A stretch of 64,000 nucleotides of DNA from Geranomyces variabilis (lineage: Eukaryota > Chytridiomycota > Chytridiomycetes > Spizellomycetales > Powellomycetaceae), in contig JADGJP010000003.1 in NCBI GenBank assembly GCA_027603065.1, forward strand, positions 868,001-932,000, read 5' to 3'. Shown here one piece after another: positions 45,196 to 55,974 of this stretch (position 1 is its first letter; each line of letters begins with the position of its first letter). A model generated the notes under the pieces. The model had not been told where the DNA came from and made no database searches. It saw nothing but the letters and a program-made list of their open reading frames with translations. The position numbers and the translations under genes were made by a program.

Positions 45196-46713
45196 ATGTC
45201 AAACTCATTTGTTCTGGCTTATTGGCGGCCTGTTAATGTCCAGAGCTTCGACCTCCGTACGGTGCCAGTAGCGACGCGGTTGCTTTTACTCGCGGCGGTC
45301 GTGCTGTCAGCGGCCTCGCTTGTCGTACCCCTTCAATATCTTGCGCTTATCCCGGCATCCTCGGTCTTTTGGATATGGACTTTTGTTACGGCCGGCATGT
45401 GGGAGAGTAACCCCATTTCGGTGCGTCGGCATGCAGGAGAGTTGCCACCGCGACAAAGACCTGACCACTCACCGTCGATCCTGAACGATCGCTTCAGCTA
45501 CTTATAAACAGTGTCGGCCTCCTCCTTGCCGGAAAATATTTTGAGCCACAGTGGGGCTTGAGGTGTGTTCTTGGCCCTGTCGTACGTTATCGGCAATTTG
45601 CACCGGTAGTCCTTACACCCACGCAGATCTTTCATCAAATACGTCCTCATCGTCAACGTCGGCACTTATATCGGAGTATTTCTGGCAATAGGTAAAGTCC
45701 TCTTGCAAGCCTTTGCCGCTTTTCTATGGTTGGCTCGTACTCATCCCATGTTTTGATGTCAGTAATGGAATATGCGGTCACGATGAACTCCAGCTGGCTG
45801 TAAGATCCGCTCTTGTCCTGTCTCGTTCGATTTCGATTCCTTCTCACTCATAACCCCCGATTCTCTAGATTTGATTCAATGGCAAGCGGCCTCGCCGGGC
45901 TTCTCGCAGGATTCCTGGTGTCCTTCAAGCAGGTTAGAGCTTTCATTCAGCATGCATAATCCAGCGAATGGGGCTCTAAGACTCGCGACAGGCCGTCCCA
46001 GAACATTCTATCAAGCTTTTTGGAGTCATATCGATTCGGGCAAAGGTATGGCGCTCCATGCACGGGGCAGTTTCGCCGGCCATGATGAGACTTACGTTCC
46101 TGCAGCACCTTCCGTCCGTTTACCTACTAGCAAATCTGGTTCTTTTCATATTGCAAGTCATACACGTGCATTTCTTCATAGTCCTCTTTGGCACTCTGGT
46201 CTCGTGGGTGTATACACGCTTCTATAAGAGGCAGGACGGGATCAAGGGCGATCGGAGCGAGACTTTCTCATTCGCCTCGTTTTGGCCAGATCTGCTTCAG
46301 TGAGTGTCAACGTACCCACAAGGCGTGCAGAAATTCGTTCCCTGCTAACGCGACAGACAAAGGCCCTTCATCAAACCCATCTCCAACGCTGTCTTCAAGT
46401 TTGCCGTCTCGATAAAATTGTGTCCGCCCCTCACGTCGCAATTGCCGACCACCAGACATGACGCTGCTAGCTCTCCGGCTGCGGCTTTGGCACAGCAACC
46501 GACTCCGGCCGACGCAGATGCTGAGCGACGAAGGTAACGGCAGCACTGTCGTTCGTAGCTGCATGTAATCACGCTTCTTCCTCTGACTCTTCTCCGTTGA
46601 CCTATAGGGCGCTGGCGTTGCGCGCGTTGGACGTGCGGCTTTCCGAACCAGTACCGGCACCAGTGTCCGTACCCATACCACCCACTGTTGCCGTTAATGA
46701 CGCGCCAAAATAA
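45196..46713 (+). CDS. TMEM115-family Golgi membrane protein
   Basis: Rhomboid-fold, multi-span Golgi protein linked to COG-dependent retrograde traffic in animals (DUF1751 family). About eight exons join in phase: 45196-45420, 45498-45562, and further short ones. Landmarks in order: LLLLAAVVLSAASLVVPLQY, FWIWTFVTAGMWESNPIS, LLINSVGLLLAGKYFEPQWG, RSFIKYVLIVNVGTYIGVFL, ASGLAGLLAGFLVSFKQ, AVPEHSIKLFGVISIRAKHL, LFGTLVSWVYTRFYKRQDG, GDRSETFSFASFWP and KPISNAVFKFAVSIKLCPP. These match the family closely, including the FEPQWG and GDRSETFSFASF signatures. The C-terminus is disordered. The ATG at 45196 is the first in frame after a stop-containing leader. Confidence 0.9.
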
Positions 46714-46885
46714 GACGCATGCTTACACTTGGCTTTATAAAGTAATTTAATGTTTTGCGTGGACGAGAAGCGACATTTGTCCGCGGAGCAAACAGGAGGG
46801 TTAAACTGACGGTCGTCTAGTATGCAGGGGTTTCGCTCGGCTCAACCATGGCCGAAATCGTGATTCAGAAACGTCGGATGGGGTT

Positions 46886-47382
46886 TTACTTCTTGCCAGA
46901 CTTCTTGATACCACCTCCGCCTAGTTTATAAACCCGATCGTTAGTTCCACTGCTTCACGGGCTCATATCTCGCCGCGAATGCTGCCAATGCTCTTACCGA
47001 GAGGTCCACCCTTCTTTGCTGTTTCCGCAAGCGCCTTGAGCTTGGCGGCCTCTTCCCGCTGCTTCTGCTTGAAAGCAATGTCGGTCTGTAGATGCAAGGG
47101 ACGTTAGTGAGACTCGCGCTTTTGACGGTTGGAAAATCAGGCATTCCTACCTCGTCCTCGTCGTCGGCGGGTCCCTTCTTCTTTGCCTGCTTAAGTGGCT
47201 GAAGTTTTTCCAAATATGAGCGTTAGTCATATCGCAAATGTCAGACTTGACAACCCCGCTGCATGTTCGGCACCTTCAGCTTTCCTCCTGCAAAGTTGAA
47301 GTGAACGTTAGAAACTGAATTTTGGACTCGCACAGCTCTGAGGGTCAGGCCGACTGCCTTGTATACCTTGGCGTCCAGACAT
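46886..47382 (-). CDS. TMA7: Translation machinery-associated protein 7
   Basis: A tiny ribosome-associated protein of about 64 residues, split into five exons. Exon 1 (47382-47367, 16 bases) codes MSGRQ plus one base. Exon 2 (47287-47274) is only 14 bases and completes GGKLK. Exon 3 (47198-47151) codes PLKQAKKKGPADDEDE. Exon 4 codes TDIAFKQKQREEAAKLKALA then ETAKKGGPLG. The last codes GGGIKKSGKK and the stop at 46886. The joined protein matches the family end to end, so even the microexon is certain. It diverges from the mitochondrial uL15 gene with 186 bp between starts; both serve translation. Confidence 0.95.
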
Positions 47383-47568
47383 TGCGGGTTTTGGAAAGAA
47401 TTGGGAAAGGTCAAAGCGCTGAGCGCAAGGTCGACGGACAGGACAAAGTGATGAAGCCTGCACAGCCACCAGCGTTGCCCCGCGCAACAACAAATTAAAC
47501 TTGACAGAAGTGCCATCCTGCCCTTGTGCGGTTTGCAGGACGGGCCATTACATTCTCCAGTAGCGATA

Positions 47569-48623
47569 ATGTTCAGTATTTGCCAGCGATTGAGCCTGTG
47601 CAGCATTCGTGCAACGGCATCTCGCCATGCAGCAGCACCATTTCGCCATTCCCCGGTGACATCCGTCTTCCAACCTGTCCGCTCCGCCGCAGCCTCATTT
47701 CATGGCGTCGTGCGGAAACCGACCGAGTTTGTTCACGCTGGAAACGTGAAGGACAACAATGGCGCTCGGCGAAAGGTGCGCGGACTTGCGTTCGGTGCTA
47801 AAAAATGCCTTGATCAAGTACTAACTCAGCGGAATCCGCAAATAGCGAAAAATCATTGGACGCGGAGAAGGTGGCAAGGGCAAGACCGCTGGGCGAGGAC
47901 AGAAGGGTTACAACGCGCGGCAGAACCGGACGGGCCCGACGCCAGGATTCGAGGGAGGACAGACAGGTCTAATCAAGGCGATCCCGCATATCGGTCGGAG
48001 GGGTTTTACCAAGCCGCGGTATGCCCGCTTGTACCTGGATACGCTTCAGCATTATGTCGAGACGGGCAAGCTGGATGCGTCAAAGACTATAACGATTCGA
48101 GAGCTGGTGGAGGCAAAGGCGGTTGGAAAGATAAAGGATGGCGTTGTGCTGTTGGGAAAGGTGAGCACGACGCTGCGCGGCAGTGCCACTGCGAATGCCG
48201 GCTGGAAGCTAAACTCGTTTACTTAAAGGGCGGAGAGTTTTTCAAGAGCAAAGTCAACATTGAGGTGACTCGGGCAACACAGCCGGCTATCAAGCTGGTC
48301 GAAGAGCATGGTGGAACGGTGCAGGCCGTGTATCACGGAAAGGAGGCCCTTAAGGCCATCCTTCGGCCCGACCGGTGGGCCATCCAGCCTAAGAATCCGA
48401 TGCCCACGCGTCCCGCGGACATTGGTATGTGCAAAGAAGTGGGGTGACATAGCATGCTGGGAGCGGCCGGATTGACGCATTTGTCATGTTTTCAGCACGA
48501 TACACAGACTCTTTACGACGAGGGTACCTGGCCGACGAAGCGGCAACGCTTGACAAACGGCAGCTTGTTAAGGAGCTGTTGACCAAAAGCAGACCGTCGG
48601 CCGTGCCGTCAACGACACCTTGA
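47569..48623 (+). CDS. Mitochondrial ribosomal protein uL15m
   Basis: Large-subunit protein of the mitochondrial ribosome. Four exons. Exon 1 (to about 47775) holds a mitochondrial leader (MFSICQRLSLCSIRATASRH) and GNVKDNNGARRK. Exon 2 follows with RKIIGRGEGGKGKTAGRGQK and the L15 core (RTGPTPGFEGGQTGLIKAIP, RRGFTKPRYARLYLDTLQHY). Exon 3 carries GGEFFKSKVNIEVTRATQPA and EEHGGTVQAVYHGKEALKA; exon 4 carries RYTDSLRRGYLADEAATLDK. The introns start GTGCGC, GTGAGC and GTATGT and all keep phase. It is longer than bacterial L15, as usual for the mitochondrial form. Confidence 0.93.
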
Positions 48624-48714
48624 AAGGGCGTATAGTAATGTGTCGATAGAATAATATTTACAAACTCGTGCATCTCTGCTCTAGATCTGCTGAAATGTCC
48701 GTAGGTTTTGGCGG

Positions 48715-49407
48715 TCATTTTTCTTTGACCAGGTATCCGATATGACACTTCTCAAGCAGACCGTCTACGTTTACCCATGGATGCACCTTCATAAACAAGT
48801 CTGTTGCGTCTTTTCCCGCTCCACGCATCAGCTGGCCGGCGCCTCCCGGGTGAAACTTTACGTACTGCGTCACGTTGTACACCTTGCCCTGTAGCGCCAT
48901 CCAGACGTCGTCTCGCTTGCGATGCTCAGCAAGCTCCTCTGGTGTGAATCGCGCTAGCTGTTGCACTCCGCCACGCATATTCCGCCCTGATGTCAAGAGC
49001 CGCGCCCAGTCGAGTGGCGAGCAGCCTGGCGCTAGAGGGACCTTGCGCCGGAGGCCGGAACCACTGCCTGCTCTTTGAGGTCCGCCTAGCATTGGAAATG
49101 CGTTCAAGCGGGATTCCTTGTCGACTGGGAACGGAACTTTAAACCCGTTCGAAGGTGGTGTTTGTGCCGGGCGGGCGGCGTACGCAGAGGAAGGGGAGAG
49201 GGACGAGGAGGATGAGAGTGACGAGGAGGATGGCGGCGGCGGTTGAGATGGAGATGGAGATAATGATAAAGATGGTGGTGCTGCTGGCGGTTCGCTGATT
49301 GTGAGCGTCTCTAGGTCAATGGTCTCGCCCTCCTCGCTGTCCAAGTCGGAGTCCGAGTCGGACAGCTCGAGGTTGAATTGAGGGAGCGGCGGTGGCGTGG
49401 CTTGCAT
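48715..49407 (-). CDS. Cytochrome b5-domain protein, IRC21/Ncb5or-like
   Basis: Single exon, 230 residues from ATG 49407; the frame upstream is open but has only GTG. The N-terminal half is disordered, acidic then Ser/Pro-rich. The C-terminal half starts with KVPLAPGCSPLDWARLLTSG, the region that precedes the b5 domain in Ncb5or and yeast Irc21. The heme-binding domain follows: RFTPEELAEHRKRDDVWMAL, VYNVTQYVKFHPGGAGQLMR and LFMKVHPWVNVDGLLEKCHI. Both heme-ligating histidines are present (in HPGG and in KVHPWV). A soluble electron carrier is expected. It diverges from PCID2 with 261 bp between starts. Confidence 0.88.
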   Translation of the reverse strand: MQATPPPLPQFNLELSDSDSDLDSEEGETIDLETLTISEPPAAPPSLSLSPSPSQPPPPSSSSLSSSSSLSPSSAYAARPAQTPPSNGFKVPFPVDKESRLNAFPMLGGPQRAGSGSGLRRKVPLAPGCSPLDWARLLTSGRNMRGGVQQLARFTPEELAEHRKRDDVWMALQGKVYNVTQYVKFHPGGAGQLMRGAGKDATDLFMKVHPWVNVDGLLEKCHIGYLVKEK

Positions 49408-49668
49408 TTGCCTAACGTACAAGGCGGACGAGGCGAAGAGGAAAGATGGATGCTGGCACAGCAACGGACGGTCGATGGTCTTAGAAAGAGCAAAATGCTT
49501 TTGCACAGAGTGTGTTTGTAATGTTGGCAGCACTTGAGTATTTACCGCCTGGGGACTTCGCAGGAAGAGCGAACGGAGCAGGAGTCGCCAGCCACGCCGG
49601 CCCGGAGGTTCGCATCGCCAGAAATCTTCCCCAGCTGCCCGGCGCTGTCATCCGGCAAACCCCACAAT

Positions 49669-51636
49669 ATGAACAACCAGGAAACCGTCCAGGCATATCT
49701 CAGTCGCGTCTCGGCCGCGATTGGGGCAGAAAACGGTCCCGAACTCGCATCATTATTACGTCTCGACGGGCCGCATAGTGCTGATCTACACCAGGTCACT
49801 CGGATGGTCAAGGTACAATGTTCAAAGGAGTCACGGCAGCTTCAGTCCCCTTGAATGATGTCGCTGATACTCCAAACCTCTCGTTCGTTGCAGGCTGGAG
49901 TTGTTGAGAGCTCCGTCCGAAGAAACCTGGACGAAACATGGTCGGACGTAGTGTGGGGACACATACGAGTTTTGCGGCTCGTGAGGACTGTTTCTCATAC
50001 CTCGCGAGGCGAACGGGAGCGATTCGAAGGAGAGGTTACTGCAGCAGCGGAACTGCAAAACACAGTCGTGCAGTACGGGACTAGTTCGACGGTTTCGACG
50101 GTTTTGACGAAATGAAGGCTACACGACTGACTTGACGTTTCCGTGCAGGACATTTCATCAAGTGTTTTCATCCCAGACGAGGTGGTGCTTGCCTGTGCTA
50201 TATTCTGTGAACGGAGATCTGCGGTCGCTCAGCATTGAGGTTGGTGACGACGCTATAGAGACGTCTGGAACGACGCGAGGAATCTAACTGCATGAATTAT
50301 GCACAGGCGGACGCGTTATTACGGAGCAGAGGCGAGAAGGCAGGGAATTTGGAGGAGGCCGCCCGAACAATGAACAAAGCATTTTCATACTGCGTCACAG
50401 ATCGGTACGCGATCTGACGAGCGTGCATCAAATGCATCAGGACGGTCATGTCTAATAACCTTCCGCCTATAGCTTCTCGCCGCCGGACAAGTCCCGGAAA
50501 TGGGGCACATATCACGTCGTGAATCTCCTCTTCAAGACATATTTCAGAGTAGGGGCTCCATCGCAGTGAAATTCCGACGTGGTCTCTTACTAACGACAAA
50601 CCAAACTCACAGTTGACGCAAACAAATCTGTGTAGCTCCATCTTGCGATCTCTATCCGCTGGCGACTTACCTGCGCTAGAAAGATTTCCAATTGCTGACC
50701 AACTGACGTTCAAGTTTCACGTTGGCGTGCTCGCGTTTTACAACGAGCAATATACCAAGGTAGCGTCCCGACCGTCTCCGCTGCTTGACAAAGACACAGC
50801 GTGTACAATTTGTTCATCGACATACCCAGGCCGAGCAGGATCTGTCATTTGCTTTGCAACATTGTCCTCGTGACGACACCGACGGCTCTCCGTCATCACA
50901 TGCGATGGAGATCAATAAACTGTACAGTTCCTAACCGACTTCCTGACCGCAACGACTCACCCAGACATTCACCACAAACTTTTCATAACCAACCGCAGTC
51001 TGATTCTCAACTTTTTGGTTCCGACTCGCATGATCCTGGGCGTGCTACCACGACCCGAGCTGCTGCAAAAGTATCCTGCGCTGGAATACCTCTACGGTTA
51101 CTTTGTAACAGCGATCCGCACTGGCGACATCCGTCTGTTTGATGAAAGCTTACAGCGACTTCAACGCGATTTGATTGCACGCGGCACGTACTTGACGGTT
51201 GAGCGGGCGCGCGCGCTTGCCGCTCGCATGCTGTTCAAGAAAGTGTGAGTTTTTCTTCCCTATACCTCGTTGAAAGCAAACGCGAGGCGCCTTTTTGTGG
51301 CATGCTTTGCGGTAAAACGCTGATCTTTCTTTTTGGTTTCCATATAGGTGGCTGGTGCATGACGGCAGCTCGCGAATCCCGATGCAGCAGTTTCAGCGCG
51401 CGATGCACTTGGCGGGATCTGACTCGAGCATGGATTCTGTCGCCTGCATGCTCGCGAATATGATAGATAAGGTAACGGCGCGTCCTCACGCTTCATGTGG
51501 GAAGCGGTAGCGGACAATACTCACCAACTTTCTTACAAACTTGCAGGGATATCTCAAAGGGTATCTATCGCACGAAAAGCAGATGGTGGTGACTGGTAAG
51601 GAACCATTCCCAAATATCAAGGCAGTGCCCATGTAG
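49669..51636 (+). CDS. PCID2/Thp1-like PCI-domain protein
   Basis: TREX-2-type mRNA-export subunit of the Csn12/Thp1 family. About nine exons. It begins MNNQETVQAYLSRVSAAIGA, followed by RNLDETWSDVVWGHIRVLR. The most diagnostic parts are KWGTYHVVNLLFKTYFR, ADQLTFKFHVGVLAFYNEQY, the PCI region with ILNFLVPTRMILGVLPRPEL then YPALEYLYGYFVTAIRTGDI, LARGTYLTVERARALAAR-like helices (around 51175-51245), and the winged-helix end VACMLANMIDKGYLKGYLSH then EKQMVV. This matches PCID2 in order and spacing, ending TGKEPFPNIKAVPM. Early exons (49860-50420) are less certain in their edges. Confidence 0.87.
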
Positions 51637-51832
51637 AAGTGCAGACGCGGCTATGACCGTGCCAATTGGCCCGCCTTTGTCACATATTGATAATCAAACG
51701 ACGCGGACCCGAACCCGCTGAAGACACACATCTTGTTCAAGCCAAGAGACATCTGGCTGTGCTGCACAAATTTATTGAATGGTCAAGAAATAGAAGAGAA
51801 AAACAGCGTCCCCAACTCAATGTACCATGGGC

Positions 51833-54800
51833 TTATACCCGCACCTCCTCCGCCATCTCTGTATACAGTCCACCGTCCCTGCCCAGTATCGCGGCCCTGC
51901 GTGTCCACGCTCTATGCATCGCTTTAAGTGCCTCGACAGTCGCGAATTGTATCGCAACACAGGCGAAGACAATGCCCCAACCGGGTCCGCCAATGTCGGT
52001 CAAACCCAGAAGGGTGTTTAGTCCAGGAATATACGTCGCCAGCACGATTGCGCCAAATGAAAACACAAACGCGCCGACCAGCCACTTGTTTCCCCACAGT
52101 CCCACAGTAAACGTCGACTGCGAGATCGAGCGCGAAAAGAAACTTTGCGCGAGCTGCATGACGGTAAGCGTCATGAACGCTAAGCTGCGCTGTTGGTCCA
52201 GGCTCGTTGGGCCGTCGACGCCGTGATCGCGGGATATCATGTACACGCCAAACGTTATCAGTGCTAGCATGAAGCCTTGCGCCATGACGAGTAGCGCGGT
52301 TGGGATGGATAGAACAGCTTCGTCGCGTGACCGTGGGCGACGAGCCATCAGATCGCTTTCGTGGGGCTCGACGCCCAGAGATAGAGCCGGAGGCACATCG
52401 GCAAAGATGTTTGCGACAAGAATTTGAATGGTGGTAAATGGTGTGTCCAGGTCGCATATAGATGTGCTGAAGGTTGAGGATTTAGTTCAGGTCGCAAGAG
52501 TTAAAGATGAGCGCAAACCCACAACCGGCTACTTACATCAGAAACAGAAAAATCTCGGCCGAGTTACAACTTAGCAGGTACACAATGAACTTTTGGATAT
52601 TGTCAAACACACCGCGGCCTTCCTTGACCGCATGTACGATTGTCGAGAAGTTGTCGTCTGCAAGAACAATGTCGGCGGCTTGCTTGGTAATCTCCGTGCC
52701 CGAGATTCCCATCGCTACTCCAACATCGGCCTGCTTGATCGCCGGTGCGTCGTTCACGCCGTCTCCCGTCATCGCTACAGAGTTCCCCTTTGATTGCAAC
52801 GCTTTCACGATCTTGAGTTTGTTGTCGGGCGAAACGCGTGCAAACACAACCGGAAATGGATTTAGCGCCGCAAGTTGCTCCTCGGAGAGGAGGTCGACTT
52901 CGTATCCTTTCATCGCGCGGGATGTAGCGGCACGTGTAGTGTCAAGAATCCCAAGCTGGCGGGCGATGGCAGATGCAGTGGCAATATGGTCACCAGTAAT
53001 CATGATGACACGGATGCCAGCGCGTTTGCAGGTCGCAACACTTTCGAGGACACCCTTTTTCGCCGGGTCAATCAGACCAATCAGACCGACAAACGTAAGC
53101 TGCTGTTCTGCGGCATTCTCCTTCTTTGCTTCGATAATGCCGGCGGCTTCCGCGGGTGTCACGCGTCGCATTGCCAAAGCCAGAACGCGTAGACCGCTGG
53201 ACGCCATGGTTGACGCTTTGTGAGAGACAAGCTCGATAAACTCGTCAGACATTGCTTCCGGAACGATGTTCTGAAGAAATGACAGAGGGCTCTTGGTATC
53301 CGGATGTGAAGGCGGAAGATAGTGCGTTGATTTGGCAAGGACACCCTCCGGGGCGCCTTTACAAAAGATAAATGATGCTTTGGCCGGAAACGCGCTTTGA
53401 AGTTCGCCAGCGCCCTCCGTTTGCTCGTACACCACGCTCATAAGCTTGCGGTCACTATCGAACGCGTATTCGCCGATTTTCTTCAGGCCAAGCGTGTCGT
53501 GGAACCACTCTCTTGGAAAGCCAGCTTTCTGCGCGGCAATTATCATAGCCACCTCCGTAGGATCTCCAATCAGTTTCCAAGACTTGGTCTCTTCGTCCCA
53601 CGAAATCTGCGAGTTATTGCATAGACTCGAGACCATAGTGCTAGCAAACAAGTGGCTTGGCACCTCGTTGAGCTCTTTGGTCAAGTCTCGGCCTTCTCGT
53701 CTGCTCTCTTCGTCGAATGCTGTATTTTTCGGATCCCGTAATGCTTCGTCCAGCGGCAGGTATTTTCCTATTCGCACGTTTCCGACGTTTGGGTCCATGT
53801 CGGTCGAGTTGGTTAACGTAAACAGGGCATTGTCGCTAGTCCATAGCTCCGCCGTGCCCATTTTGCCTTCAGTCAAAGTTCCGGTCTTGTCGGAGCAAAT
53901 GACATTCACCGAGCCTAACGTTTCGACGGATGGAAGTTTCCGCACAATGGCGTTTCGTTTTGCCATCCTAACGACACCGAGCGCCATTGTCACTGTAACG
54001 ACAGCGACGAGACCTTCAGGGATGACAGAGACAGCAAGCGAGACGCCGACCTTAATGACTTCGAGCGTATCTCGCTTATATGCGATGCCAATCACGATGA
54101 TAAGCGCGCAGAGACCGACTGACAATGCGACAAGCCACTTGCCAAGCTTGGCGAGTTTGATTTGCAGAGCTGTCTTGCGCTTTGGAGCCGCTGTAATGGC
54201 GCTGCTGATGCGGCCAATCTCGGTGTTGTTTCCAGTACGGACAACGAGACCCTTCGCGCGCCCGCGCGCAACGGTTGTTGTCATGAAAGCGTTGCCTTTG
54301 CAGTCACCGAGAGGGAGGCGGCGGGTTCGTTTGCGAATCGTGTGAGTGCTTTTTGGAACACCGAGGGCTTCACCAGTGAGGATAATCTCGATAACCTCGA
54401 GTTGTGCGATTTCGCAGAGACGTAGGTCTGCTGGTATCGCGTCGCCCTCTTCGAGAACAACGAGGTCACCGGGAACGAGCACGCTCGAGTCTACAATCTC
54501 CTGCTTGCCGTCGCGGATCACGCTTGCTTTGGGGACAGTGAGCGACAGCAGGGCCTCCAACGCCTTGTTGGCCTTGTACTCTTGCATAAAACCGATGGTC
54601 ACGTTCATAACGACGACAATCATCAGAACCGTGCCTGCCTTGGCGTCATCGGTGGCGTACTGAACAATCGCTGCGGCAATCAAGATGAGGACCATAAAGT
54701 CAGTCAACTGCGTCCACAGCATCGCCCATGGAGACTCGCGCGCGGGAGTGGGTAACTTGTTGGGACCGTAGTGAAATGTCAAGTCGGCAATTCTCTCCGA

Positions 54801-55584
54801 GGGCAAACCCGTCTCTAGACTGCTGCCAAACATCTCGGCGAGCTGAACAACGTTCTTGTCAAAGTACAAGGCCTGGGGTGGCAGCACCTTCTCCGCCAAG
54901 GGCATGGCCGGGTGTTCAAACTTGCTCTGATACTCCCGCATCAGCTTTTCCACGTCATCATGCTCGTCCGAGTCCACCAGTTCGCGCCAGTCATGCTGCG
55001 GGCAATGGCGGATAAGGAGCGCAAGCACTCCAGCACAGTCTTCCCTCTGCTCGTCAGTCGAAGAAGGCTGGCATCGGCGGTGTATCTTGAGATGGTGGCG
55101 CAAATCCGTAGCCGACTTGCGATTAACCGCCTGACGGAACTCTTCAACCTCTTCAAGAAACTCGCCAAAGAGAACAAACGCAATGTCGGCCTCGGCAGTC
55201 GGGCGCTGTCTGAGCAGGTTGCCCTGCAGGTGACCCATATTTTGAAGCAGGCCCTCTAACAGGCGTTCCATAAGCGGCGCATCGAGATTGCGCATTTTGC
55301 CGCCTTTAATGCGGTACTCGGTTACATATTTGAGACCCTGAAGGACGTCGTCCAGGGAAATATCTGCATTCTCCTTTGCGTCAACTAGGTCCAAGACGTG
55401 GATATCGAGTTGATGTTCAATACTGGCTAGGAGCGGAGCGGCACACGGAGAAGAGGGGCGCTTTAGCCATGGTAGAATAAGAATTGAAAACTTTGAACGG
55501 AACGCTTGTGCTCGCTGTACCTCTTCCGTCGAGCCTCACGGAGACTGAACGTAGTTCTGAGCGGGACGGGTCATGGTTGGCCAT
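51833..55584 (-). CDS. P2-type cation-transporting ATPase with an N-terminal extension
   Basis: Membrane ion pump of 1,195 residues in three exons (55584-55521, 55426-52537, 52466-51833). Exon 1 codes [20 protein letters not shown] and joins in phase to [20 protein letters not shown]. Motifs: A-domain LTGEA, M4 [17 protein letters not shown], phosphorylation site [18 protein letters not shown], hinge [20 protein letters not shown], and M6 [10 protein letters not shown] with [20 protein letters not shown] after the last intron. The M4 PEGL recalls PMR1/SERCA, while the M6 region is closer to sodium-pumping ENA or bacterial pumps, so the ion (Ca or Na) is unknown. About 190 residues of polar helices precede the usual N-domain ([20 protein letters not shown]). 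No transit peptide is seen. Confidence 0.92.
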
Positions 55585-55974
55585 TCACTGAAAGACAGGG
55601 GAAACGATGAAAAAGAAGACTGGTGATTCGGGGAGGGTAGCGGGCTTCGGGCAGACGACGATGCTTAAACAGCGAGGCTTGCTCTGGTAGATGTGAATGT
55701 GGATGTGGACGGGACGTTGGGGAGGTCGTTGAACTTGGCGACAAACCTTCAGCGGCACGAGGTTTTTTAGGCGGAGGGCTGTGACGTGGCAGCGAAATCC
55801 CAAACAAACTTAACAAACCTTCAAGTTTCGACAGGACGCGGCAACGACAGCAAATGACGTTCGGGTTATGCGGGCTGGGTAGTAATGTAATTAAAAAAGA
55901 GAAACGGAACAGAAAAATAAAAATAAAAAGATGGTGCGGAGAGGGAGGTATCAGCGACTTTTAGGTTCGTTTGC
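55585..55974. other. Short intergenic region upstream of the ATPase
   Basis: Between the ATPase start and the DENND6 3' end. A His/Pro-rich frame on the minus strand (about 55571-55816) has no ATG and is probably leader sequence. The part near 55890-55930 is A-rich. No gene is supported. Confidence 0.45.

Noticed and set aside
53446-54345. Plus-strand frame of about 300 codons within the ATPase gene
   Set aside because: It is antisense to the highly conserved catalytic core and shows no likeness of its own.
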